Origin: Saccoglossus kowalevskii
Lineage: Eukaryota > Hemichordata > Enteropneusta > Harrimaniidae
Assembly (NCBI RefSeq): GCF_000003605.2
Contig: NW_003131871.1
Location: 25,008-57,584 of the forward strand
Direction of reading: 5' to 3'
Length of the DNA stretch: 32,577 nucleotides
Positions 1-10,866 of the stretch are shown here, in pieces (positions within the stretch are counted from its first letter, which is position 1; each line of letters begins with the position of its first letter). A program made the position numbers and the translations under genes. The notes beneath the pieces are model-generated. The model was not told the DNA's origin, searched no databases, and worked only from the letters and a program-made list of their open reading frames with translations.

Positions 1-655
1 CATATGAGTGATGTCCGTCATCGTCCGTCGTCCGTGTCAATGTTTTACTTTTTCGACTTCTTCTTGAAAACTACAAGCTGAATGCTTGATACTTAGTGTA
101 TATGTGCCTTGGGCAGACCTCTCTTAGATTTGTTCATTTCATGATGATATCTTCAATTCTCTAATTTTGATGAATATTTTTGTCATTTTTGGTAAAAAGT
201 GATATTTTCGACTTCTTGTTAAAAACCGCAAGTCCAATTGTTTTGATACCACATATATAGGTACTATATGTGGACCTCTCTCAGATTTGTTCATTTTGTA
301 ATGATATCTTCAATTCTCTAATTTTGGTGAATATTTTTGTCATTTTTGGTAAAAAGTGATATTTTCGACTTCTTGTTAAAAACCGCAAGTCCAATTGTTT
401 TGATATTACATATGTAGGTACTATATGTGGACCTCTTTCAGATTTGTTAATTTCGTGGTGATATTTTCAATTATCTAATTTTGATGATTATTTTTGTCAT
501 TGTTGGTGAAAAGTGATATTTTTGACTTCTTGTTGAAAACAGCAAGTCCTATTGCTTTGATACTATACATATTGTTCATTTTCTAATGATATCTTCAGTT
601 CCTAATTGAAATGTGCATTGCTAACAGCGGAGCTATCTCAGCCGACCGGCTGCTT
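1..655 (-). mobile_element. Helentron-like (HINE/pearl-type) element, copy 1, truncated by window edge
   Basis: This is the reverse complement of the elements at 21574-23377 and 30164-31140. The head lies at its right end: a short stem-loop around 635-655 (GCCGACCGGC) next to AACAGCGGAGCT at 623-634, which matches the subterminal inverted motif of copy 3. The body is a tandem array of about 158-bp units, seen in the recurrence of GACTTCTTGTTAAAAACCGC near 209 and 367. The tail at 1-40 has the GACGG/CGTCCGTC-rich sequence and the CATATGAGTG motif shared with the tail of copy 2. Nothing in it codes for a Rep/helicase, so it would be non-autonomous. The family name is inferred from architecture; the repeat relationship is seen directly. 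Confidence 0.75.
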
Positions 656-2045
656 GTGTTTAGTCACCGTAAAATATTTTTTCCCGTTTCGCAGTATCAT
701 GAATTGTACAATTTGCATAAACAAAAATGTGGACGTGAAAGGCTTTTGTTTAATTGGTTTAATTCAGCCTAAAACAAAGCTAAGTAATCAGCTTAAAACA
801 GGGATTAAATAATATTAATAATAATTTTATTCAACACGAAAATCTACTACAGAAAATAATGTTATGGTTGTAAAAGAAAAACAGAAATAATACTTCACGC
901 AACTAATATCACAAATAGCACATTAAAAACATATAATTATAGAATGAGGAAAAAACATAAGCTAATGTTATTGTTTAGTACGGGTACAAAGCAAAACTGA
1001 AGTACAGTTCAATCCACCAAAATCACGAATAAAACATTGAATAAATGTAACTAAGAATAGAAGAAAAAATACATGAAAATTAGTATTATAACAATAAAAC
1101 TACTAAGCTACTAAATATGCCATTGCATTAAAACTACCTGCAGACTAATTTGATGGAGTTGTTATGTTTCATCTCACAAGTTCATACTTGTATGTATGAA
1201 TTGTGCAGTTTCTAATCCTGCAAAGCTTGTCATAATTAATCAAAATTTTTCGCCTTCATTCATTTTCAAGAAGTCAGATTTTTAGCATTAAATAGCGTCC
1301 TCTTTTCTGCTTTTTTTAGCTCCATGGTGTACTCAACCAAAATCTTTGATAGCAGTAGAGGTTACTTGTAGGGGCTGTGATGTGTGCATCTTAATATCAC
1401 CAATTAATAGACTCCCAGCCTTCTATTTTCTACCACTCATTAACCTCAACTTGTATTTCTTTCTCTTTGACAGTGCCTCAGCAAATTTCCCATAGTGCAA
1501 CACTTCACATTTGGAACACTAATGTCTATCCAGCTGGCAACTTGATATGAAATCCATATGGTAGCACATGATACAAAACCAAGCAGTTTGTGAAACAATG
1601 ATGGGCCAGATGAAAATATGGGAAAAGCAGTGTCTGGCTCGTACCTAATGTAACACCATTTGCTAGTGTCTACTTCAAAAACTCACTTTCTATAAAGGCT
1701 TCTGTAAACTGAACATTGTTCTCAACCAAATAACCTTGTCAGTCTCCTTGGTGTTTTTTATAACAGCTTTTGATGAAAATATTTAAAAAAAGCTTTTGTG
1801 TCTGCAGAAAATAGCTACTGGTGTACACATTAGCTGGACACTCAGTTTAAGAAAATAAAAGATTTTTGTTTTAATGACTGTCTTTGATTATTTGTATATG
1901 TGTATTTGTTTTCACACTAGCAAACTGAAATGAATTTAATTATTTAATATGAAATTTGGCTGAACTTATTGAACAATTTTGTTACTCATAAGACGTATTG
2001 TTTCCTTCAAAAACATTAAATTATATTAGGAAAGAAAGAAAGCAG
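656..2045. other. CpG-poor AT-rich non-coding stretch
   Basis: No convincing exon, RNA gene or repeat was seen on either strand. The stretch is strongly A/T-rich and CpG is scarce: I read two CpGs in 1561-2040. It resembles the CpG-depleted right part of the window and could be intron or UTR of a gene outside the window, but nothing here proves that. Confidence 0.5.
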
Positions 2046-2852
2046 TTAAAGGGGGAGTCAACCTAACAAAATAATGCTCCCTAAAGAAAGACCTCCACAA
2101 ATGTAAAAAAATTTCAATTTCGAGAGGTTCATGTTTTCATCAGTATTATATAGTTTGCCATCTTGATTCTCCAACAAAGGATTGTGGGTAAAATGTGACA
2201 TCATATCCACTGTTGTGAAAAATTGAGAAAATGAATAACATGAGAAATACTGATGGAAATTTTGTCTAATTTTCAGTGTGCATATTACTCATGTATATAA
2301 TTGGAGTAATGGGAATTAGAATGTTACAAATACACATAAAGTGAAGATATTGCCCAAAACAATAAAAATCATTATTTTAATTGTTAAAAGTAAATGACAC
2401 TTTTTGTCCCCTTTCTGTGGTCAACTGGTTATATATCATCCATATAACCTACTCACATTGATAAATTGTATAAAATATAAGGAAATTTGAGCATTTGGTA
2501 GAAAAACACAAAAATGAATATTTACAGTTGTGTTGCCATGACAACTATTTTTATATGCATGTTTGACACCGAAACATGCATGCTATCATGTTCTAAACTT
2601 TCAGCCAATTTGAAGTTCAACTTTCGAAGTTATTAATGAAGTCATTTTTCAAATTTCTGACAACAGTGGATATGATGTCATACTTTATCCATAATCTTCT
2701 GCTGAAGAATTAATATGGTGGATTACATAAATTAATGACTTAATTAGTTAAATATCTAGAGAGTGAAAAGTGCAGGCATGTTGCATGTTCTTACATTTGC
2801 CAAGCTCTTTCATCTGGGAGTATTATGTTGTTAAACTTGACTTTTTGATTAA
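2046..2852. mobile_element. TTAA-flanked MITE with long terminal inverted repeats (807 bp)
   Basis: The left part (about 2050-2240) and the right part (about 2640-2850) are inverted, diverged copies of each other. The clearest shared core is GACATCATATCCACTGTTGT at about 2200-2220, found inverted at about 2662-2682. Further out, GGGAGCATTATTTTGTTAGG (reverse strand, left end) pairs with GGGAGTATTATGTTGTTAAA on the right. Both ends abut TTAA (2046-2049 and 2849-2852), as expected of a piggyBac-type target duplication. There is no internal ORF of note, so this is a non-autonomous element. The arms carry many substitutions, so the insertion is old. Exact ends are inferred from where the TTAA falls. 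Confidence 0.7.
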
Positions 2853-3457
2853 TACACTTTAGGCAGTTGACCAATTTACTGGTATTTTATTTCGTGGTGA
2901 CATTTGAAGTAACCGCACTAGTTTTGGATTATGCATGTATTTGATCGATTTCATTGCATTCTTATGGAGTAATCACAATGTAATTAGTTTGATAGCAACA
3001 AGTTTCTTTATTGTTATTTTGATATCTAACAACTTGGAATACTGAATTTTTTGTATCAAACTGATGGTTTGTATATTCTATTACATTCATGTGACGACTG
3101 ACAATCTAAATAAATTATTTATTTTCTCCAATTTGTTATCACTACTTCTCTCAAAAATTAATAAAAAGTAATAAACATTATTATACATCTGTTACTGTAA
3201 CACCATAAGTTACAGCGTGTTGTAATTTTGCGGTATTTTACAGGGTATTTACATCCTACCATATTAGGAAATGCGAATTCCAAATACTAATATGGAATTA
3301 TTACGCATGTAAGTGTCTAATAATAAAAAAAAAAACATCTCTGCCACCAGAGTTTGACTGGACTCCACACAAAGAATTTTGCTGATTCTGTTCTAAACTT
3401 TTTGGATTTCGGCATTTCCATAATGTATCCTTGGAAGGAAAAGATGTATAATAATAA
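2853..3457. other. AT-rich non-coding stretch
   Basis: No exon, RNA gene or repeat family was recognised. CpG becomes somewhat more frequent toward the right end, near the start of the CpG-rich domain. Confidence 0.45.
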
Positions 3458-3585
3458 GGTTATTACGAGGATACCTCAAAGTATGCACTCAGACACTACA
3501 CAGTCGCATCGACCTCTACTGCACATCAGTCGGTACTCACGCTGTACTGTCTTCATGCATACTCTGAGGTATCCTCGTAATAACC
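3458..3585. repeat. Inverted repeat, 30-bp arms, 68-bp loop
   Basis: The left arm 3458-3487 and right arm 3556-3585 are reverse complements at 29 of 30 positions. The core is ATTACGAGGATACCTCA, and the mismatch falls in CAAAG versus CAGAG. Flanking AT-rich bases continue the similarity imperfectly. A transcript would fold into a long near-perfect hairpin. It could be a small foldback element or a non-coding RNA precursor. The reading frame running through it (from 3354) looks like chance. Confidence 0.85.
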
Positions 3586-4325
3586 TCATAATATTGATCT
3601 ATTCAACTGGATTGTCAGTCTTCAAGTGTTTAGAATAAAACAGTGAAATAATATTTGGTATGTTGATAACTTACTGGACGATACATGATCTTTTTGAAAA
3701 AAAACAAAACAAATTTCTTCCAATGGTTGAACATTGTCTTTCATCACTGTTAGAGAAAATCTTATGACTGTGGTACAAATTTACGTGATATGATACACAT
3801 TTTGTGCATTCACTCCATGTCACTGTAATATTTACAGATGGTTTACAGGATAACCTAGTATGGATTTTTTATTTATGCAGTGGCGAGACAATCTCAATTT
3901 GTTATTGGTGTACTAGTATTTGAAACCAAATACAGATTATATAATGACATTTAATATGTTAGTAACTCTATGTTTTTAAAATTTACAATATTACAGAAAA
4001 TGTGACGCTGAACACGAATGATGACTAGGTAGCATGCTGACAATATCTGTCAACAGTACGTGAACTTTTTGATTCTCTCTTAATCTGGTTATTCCATCAT
4101 CTTGCTTAATTGAGTAATTTATTTTGAAATTTGACATGGTGGGATACAATGTTTTATCATTTTGATTCCTACATAAAAAAATATAACTACGTTTTATGTT
4201 CAAAATTAATTAATGGCTTAAAGCAAATATCAGTGGTATGTGTAATGTAATGCTCAAATTGAGTACGTAATGTTGATACGCAGCGCCCCCTGAAACAAAA
4301 TCAGGAAACAAAATTGATATTTCAT

Positions 4326-4390
4326 CACATCGACTTACTGCGCCCTCATCGACTCAATGTCTGTGAGGGCGCAGTAACTAGGTGATGTGG
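4326..4390. repeat. Short foldback hairpin
   Basis: TTACTGCGCCCTCA at 4335-4348 is perfectly inverted at 4364-4377. Outer bases (CACATC at 4326 and GATGTGG at 4384) extend the stem with small bulges. The stem is GC-rich in an AT-rich setting. The GCGCCCTC core is reminiscent of the ends of small foldback transposons, but no family can be named. Confidence 0.65.
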
Positions 4391-7300
4391 GAAATACACC
4401 AAAATATTGGTATCTACTCGTCACACCATTCATCCGATCGCCCGCGCATTCATTCATACAAAGTATAGTGTTACTCTTATTCGTACCGCATAGAGCAGTA
4501 ACATTGTGTCAAAATCCTCTGTAATTAATCATTTTGCTACTAGTTAACAATAAGGAGACTTTTTTTTTGTCCACTAACCGCTGTCTGATTTCAAAACAAA
4601 ATTGTAGATAATATATATTATTTTTAATGAATAAATAATAAAAATATATAAATATTCATTTTAGATACGTGCCAACTAATTTACCCGTAAATATTGGCAT
4701 ACCCACTCACACGAGATATAGTAAGATTTGGAGACCTCGAATTAGTCACTAGTCCGATCAAGTTGGCTGTCATTACTGGGAGTAGACCATTATTTCTGGA
4801 ATAGAATTAAAACTAATCTACAATGAATGAGACGCCGAAAAGTTCCACATCAAATACAAGTTTGTTCGAGCTGGAAAAATAACAGGTGGTCATTAAAGAA
4901 ATAACTGAAATAATGAAGCCAAAATCAAAGTCACATGACTCTATAGCAGACGACATGTTCACGTTTGTCATCTATACGCATGCGCCAAAAGAATCAATAA
5001 TTCCGTAAATATTCAGTTTTCATGAATGCCGCATGACCGAATTCTAACCAATCGGTGCGACGATTTCAGGAAGGGCGTGTGAATAATAATGGTAATAGTA
5101 ATTAACAAAGGTTAGATTTCCACCACTGCCTTAGGCGGAGATGCATGTATACCTACATCCGCTTCCCCAACACCTCGGCACCCCCGCCTCGGCGTTGGGG
5201 GTTTTGTAATATGCATTCTATCGTAGTTATGCTTCACCGCGGCTACAAGGAAAGCACAGTCACCCTGATTACGGAAATTACTCTTCGTGTTTCCAAATAT
5301 AGAGTAGTTTATTAGCAGATCGAGGTCGAGGTCGAGATAAAAAAAAACAGGCTAGCATTAAACTAACACGATGGATGAATAGAACCGCCAATGTCCTGGG
5401 GAATACCATTTCCTGTCACGTGGCGGTTTAAATTTAAACTGGGTTGAATCACAGCTTTTCATTGAAAAAAAACGATTTTGTCATCGACGTTTCATCGAAT
5501 TAACGCTTTAACCAAACAATTTTAATAATGGAATAGTTCCTCTGTTTGTGGATAAAAATACAAACTCTGGAGGGGGTTATGGTAAAAAATGTACATTTAT
5601 TCCTTCATTCAATGTTGACTTGATTTGTATTTAGCTTATCATATTTATGTAATTTTGCATCTTATCTCTGTTAAATAAGTATGGATTTTTTTTTCTGTCA
5701 CATACTCCGGAGAATCTTTTTTTTTTCCAAAATTATCTCTATCCAGATTTGTTTTTCAAAATCTACCCCGGGTTTCTATGTAGACCACTAGAGCCGTTTT
5801 CTTCCCCGAAGGTTTACTAGCTTTTCGAGGTACTATACAGTAGATAATATTTGGTAATCGTCGTCCTAAGTAAATATTTCAAATAGAAACACGTTTAGAG
5901 CAGTGGTTATAAAGTATGTCGATGACATGGAAGAATACAAAAAGCATGTATTTTCCCGAGTTACTAATGTTAAATCTTCTGTCTTAGCCAAACGTTGATA
6001 CGATGATACGTGACTTGTCAAATTATTTAAAAAGAATATGTCGTATTGCCTGAAATTCTCCCCTCCCATGATTAACATGCGATATCAGCACTTAGTAGCA
6101 TGCACGTGGGTGATATATATTTCACGCGAGCTTTCATTTTTCTGGAGAAAGTGTTGAGACAACACGTGTATGTATGTTACATCTCTAGGCGTTTCTTTCC
6201 TATGTGCGCGACGTCCGTATTGTATCACATCGTACTCGCTTATATCACAACAGGGCATAACTACGTGGCGTAGTTGTGCACTCGTAAAAAAAAGTTGAAA
6301 ACAACAAGACAAATTTATTCTGTAACAGCAGGTGTCTGTGTGCAGTAAATAATTCCGAACGTGAAGCACTCGTCACATGTGTAAATACATACTAATACAG
6401 ATATTGGTGCGATTGGCGTGTTATTCAATGCATGGAACTATATAGTTCCATGTTCAATGTAAACAAACCCATGTCTGATTTCGATGACATCAAGTATCGT
6501 CTTTTGTTGAGATGGACGAATTCTGGAATACGTCACGGTTAGCTTGAATTAGTAACAAGTACGTCTCTAATCGGTTTCCAATACTCGCGACAGCAAGAAC
6601 TGGAAAAATGCGGTGTGTGTATCTTGTACCACCGTGAAAAGTGCTAAGACGAAGAACCTTCCGGGAAAAACAATCTCCGTATTGACGGCATGTAGTCCAA
6701 TTTCCGAGTAATGTGGCCCGTTGTTCGGTCCGTTAACCTGTAAAACTTCCTTGAAGTAGGGTCGACAACTTTAAAGTCCCGATGTTCCCCTGTACTCCCA
6801 GGCATCTGTACTGTAAGCCTGTAATTTTCATACAGCGCATAATATACCACGCATTATAAACAGTAAAAGGCGAGTTCGTCGTCCTTTCTGTTCTCGAGTC
6901 AATAACCTAGTTACTAGTATTGCCCACTACGAGCACTGCGACGCGGATTATAGCTGTTTGCGCCTCATCAATTGCAAGGCAGAGCATGTATTTTTTAAAC
7001 TTGTTTAAACCCATGGACAAGCCCAGATTTATCCAGTTGCAGTATATGGAGTGGAGGTCATTGTGTTCGCGAGCACTCCCCCCCCCCCCCGCCAATATTA
7101 ACCTATAATGTAGCGGTTTTTCGAACATCCTCCAAATGGATGGAATATTAAACGAAATGTGATCTGTCTGGCTTTAAACTACATGCCATTGAATATTTCG
7201 CCTTGAAACTAGGTGGTTTGTAGTGTGTTTCTATAGCAATAATATGATTTATGGATTTTATATTCTAATGCTATTAGCATTGGGGGGTTTAAATGGGCAT

Positions 7301-9632
7301 GTAGTCGAATAGCTGGTTTCAACGATCTAATGACGTCATTTTAGGGATTCCCCCGTTCGATATATGTACTGATGCGGATCGCCCCTGGGTGATTGAGAAA
7401 AAACATATCCTCATCCCGACGTGAAACCGTATCCGCATCTGCGCAGATGTAATCACATAGCTATTTTACATTATCATCACCGTTCATATAACATTCTAAG
7501 CGTCATTGTATTTCCTTGACTTGCTCCTGCGTCAAATCTATCCGCTGATCTATGTGCATAATGCCATTGGATTCAGCACGTGCATCCAGAGGGGGCGTAC
7601 CGTTACAATTACGTCATAACCGCGGGTTGAGAGGGGGCGCACGCCCCTACGCTCCCCTCTAAATCCGTTACTGAGTGCGTCTGTCTTGAAACGCTGAAAA
7701 TGTATAATTTCGATCACAAATAAGTTGGTGAATTTAAACCAAAATGTAGAAAGCAGCATGATGACTCAAACAATTGTGGCCTCATGTCGAAACACTTACT
7801 ATAAAGTAAGTAATAGTTGTGTCAGGTATTGCCTCCTGTGACATTAATTAATTATCCACACATAAATTAACCAAATTTTCAGTGAAAATAAAGTAGATAA
7901 TTCACTTCCGTATTTTGAACTTCGTGATACTAGTATTCAACTGATGGAAAGTGTTGGACCACCTATCTTGTTTGTTAAAACTCGGTATACAGCACGATTC
8001 AAAGTCCGGGTTCACGCAGCTACGTGATGAATATCATGAACCGCAGTCAGTCTGTCACGTGGAATAATTGCGGGGTCTTCAAGATCTGGTGTACGATTTC
8101 AGAGTCAATCGAGGATACTGACACATATCGCGTATGATTATGACTGACGAGCCGCCTCTATGTTTTACCAGCTACAATTACGCACAGTATAATGTATGAA
8201 TAAAAACGACAGCGAATTTGCATAAAAAAGGAAAATTTGTTTCTTTTTTACTGTTATTCTTCAGCACAAAAAAATATTATGATATGTTAATGACGTCGCC
8301 GAATGCGAAATAATGTAAATGCTAGTAATGATTTCCCGGGCGTCACATATACTATCCCATAAAATGCACTGTCAGTCACGATATTGTTTTTCTACACTCT
8401 TTGGTGAACTGCAATGTGATATAAAATCTCAAAGGGCACTAAGGAATTGTATTAACTGAACTGAAGTCAACATTCATACTAATAAAGGTAAGAGAGTAGA
8501 TAATATACTTTAAATAAATAAATTATGAATTGTCTTGTAGTTTGTTTTGTCTGGATTGATGGGTCTATCACACCACGTGACCAAGTCTTGGAAAAACTAT
8601 AAAAACTCCCCTAAATGTTTCCGTAGAGTAAATTATATTTGTCTAAATAATTCATGTGGTGTTTGCTGTGGAAATCTTTTTTTCCCAATGCTTTTACTGA
8701 TAATGAATATTATGATAGAAATAGACTTAAAGTTTCTAAGTTTACAGTACTACTTGTTTTAAAATCCACATAACATTGTGCATATAACTAACCCCGAAAT
8801 ATAATTTTTAATGTCAGAAAGACATGCTGGGTGTAGGAAAAAAACAAACAAGTAAGATGCCCCCCCCCCCCCATCAATTATAAAAACAATTATTGGCGGT
8901 GTTTATTATATCAACCAAATTCTCCCCTATTTTCAGGTGAAATTTATTAAAATTGTGCACGATATATGTCAGTTGAGTGTGAGTTATGGAAACTCTATCT
9001 GATTAACTTATCTGGTATAGCAAATTGTTTTTGATTAAGGGTGGTAGTCGTTGCTCCACGCATGCGCGAGATATATGGGTCTCATATGAACAAAGATGTC
9101 GACTTTGACTGCTGCGCAGATCAACGAGTACAAACTAGGACGTTACCAAGTTTTAATTAGGTATTTTTTAGATTGGAAGATATCGAAAGTGCAAGTTGCG
9201 TCCAGGTCAAACGCATTGAATTGTGGGGAAAATCAATGTTTATCAGCGCGGCGACTGCCGCCATTTAACCAACTTTAATTATATTCCAGTTTTCACTCAT
9301 ACTAGTATTCCCTATGTTGACATTAAATACATTTGTGTAATGACATGGTCTTTGTGTAATGACTTGGCCTTCCTTAAAACACTTGTGGCGATGTGGCTTT
9401 TGTAGTTATTCATTATTTTATCAGCATAACTAATAACTGATTTCCACCATCTTGCCAAATATTATTTTTTTATGTCGAATTGAGTTATGAATTATTGAGG
9501 ATATCTATTGTTTATCATTGTCACGCTTATTGATGGCGTGTTTCTGTTTAAAAGGGGTGTGAATTTCGCATATTTCATACAACTTTGCATTACATAATTC
9601 TCGGTCGCTGTTTCGACAGTCTGAGAGTGAAG
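4391..9632. other. CpG-rich intergenic domain with scattered regulatory-type motifs
   Basis: No exon could be established. CpG is much more frequent than in the flanks. CACGTG E-boxes occur at 5417, 6103, 7577, 8056 and 8574. A perfect CRE (TGACGTCA) is at 7331-7338. A palindromic double E-box, CATCTGCGCAGATG, is at 7436-7449. NRF1-like CGCATGCGC motifs are at 4977 and 9059. Poly-C runs occur at about 7079-7090 and 8861-8872. A GC-rich pair of small hairpins is at 5135-5200. Open frames here are short and unrecognisable, apart from a possible small first exon near 9096 listed among the findings. Confidence 0.5.
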
Positions 9633-9913
9633 CACGTGTCAAATCTCGAAAAATCACGAAAGTACGTACAATTAGTATTTAAATTAGAAGACGTTCTAAT
9701 GACATGAAAAAGATCAAAAGTGTTCAATGATCTAAAAGCAAACACGAGTATTGATATAGCCCCGTTCTCACTTCTAGTGAACTCGATCCGGATCAAGATT
9801 ACACCTCGGCACGTGCCGAAACCTGCGTGGGAACGGTCGGAACCGAGTCGACACGTGTCAAGTTTATGCGTATCTCGGTCCGCTTAGAAAACCCACCCCC
9901 AACTGGGCACGTG
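9633..9913. promoter_or_regulatory. Cluster of four CACGTG E-boxes
   Basis: CACGTG occurs at 9633-9638, 9810-9815, 9852-9857 and 9908-9913. The second sits in the perfect palindrome GGCACGTGCC (9808-9817) and the third in GACACGTGTC (9850-9859). GGCACGTGCC is the high-affinity form reported for Hey/HES-type bHLH repressors; USF, MYC/MAX and TFE factors also read CACGTG. Three sites within about 100 bp suggest an enhancer or an unannotated promoter. Function is inferred from motifs only. Confidence 0.45.
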
Positions 9914-10236
9914 TCGGAACGCATGTAGTAGTACCGAAACTGACTCTCAGCAAATATGGTGTTTGAATTATTGGTACATAGGAATGTTTTCAAATTTTAC
10001 GGTCATATCTGGATATGTACATATCCAGCACCAACATAATATCACCACTAATGCTGCCATTCAAGAATTTATAGAGCCTGTGCTCTAGTACTTGTCTAGT
10101 TTCGTTGCTAAAATTATTGTTTGCGGTAATAATTTACGTTGATTTTCATAAAAAAAATTGACGGTTTTGAACTAAATTATAGGACTGGCATTTGCCAACC
10201 TCCAAAACGAGGCTATGTTCATGAAAATTTCTGTTT

Positions 10237-10866
10237 TACTCCCTGACTATTGTCTATTTACTCCCTGGCTATTGTCTATTTACTCCCTGACTATTGTCTA
10301 TTTACTCCCTGACTATTGTCTATTTACTCCCTGGCTATTGTCTATTTACTCCCTGACTATTGTCTATTTACTCCCTGGCTATTGTCTATTTACTCCCTGA
10401 CTATTGTCTATTTACTCCCTGGCTATTGTCTATTTACTCCCTGACTATTGTCTATTTACTCCCTGACTATTGTCTATTTACTCCCTGACTATTGTCTATT
10501 TACTCCCTGGCTATTGTCTATTTACTCCCTGACTATTGTCTATTTACTCCCTGACTATTGTCTATTTACTCCCTGGCTATTGTCTATTTACTCCCTGACT
10601 ATTGTCTATTTACTCCCTGACTATTGTCTATTTACTCCCTGACTATTGTCTATTTACTCCCTGACTATTGTCTATTTACTCCCTGACTATTGTCTATTTA
10701 CTCCCTGACTATTGTCTATTTACTCCCTGACTATTGTCTATTTACTCCCTGACTATTGTCTATTTACTCCCTGACTATTGTCTATTTACTCCCTGACTAT
10801 TGTCTATTTACTCCCTGGCTATTGTCTATTTACTCCCTGACTATTGTCTATTTACTCCCTGACTAT
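10237..10866. repeat. 22-bp minisatellite, about 28.6 copies
   Basis: The unit is TACTCCCTGR followed by CTATTGTCTATT. Twenty-nine unit starts can be counted with no length change; the last unit is partial. The only variation I see is R, which is A in 22 units and G in units 2, 5, 7, 9, 13, 16 and 27. Near-perfect homogeneity points to recent expansion or ongoing conversion. Open frames across it arise from the repeat alone and are not genes. Confidence 0.97.

Noticed and set aside
10215-10642. Open frames with a 22-residue repeat
   Set aside because: They arise from the 22-bp minisatellite. The A/G variable site simply toggles TGA and TGG in one register, so openness depends on the repeat, not on a gene.
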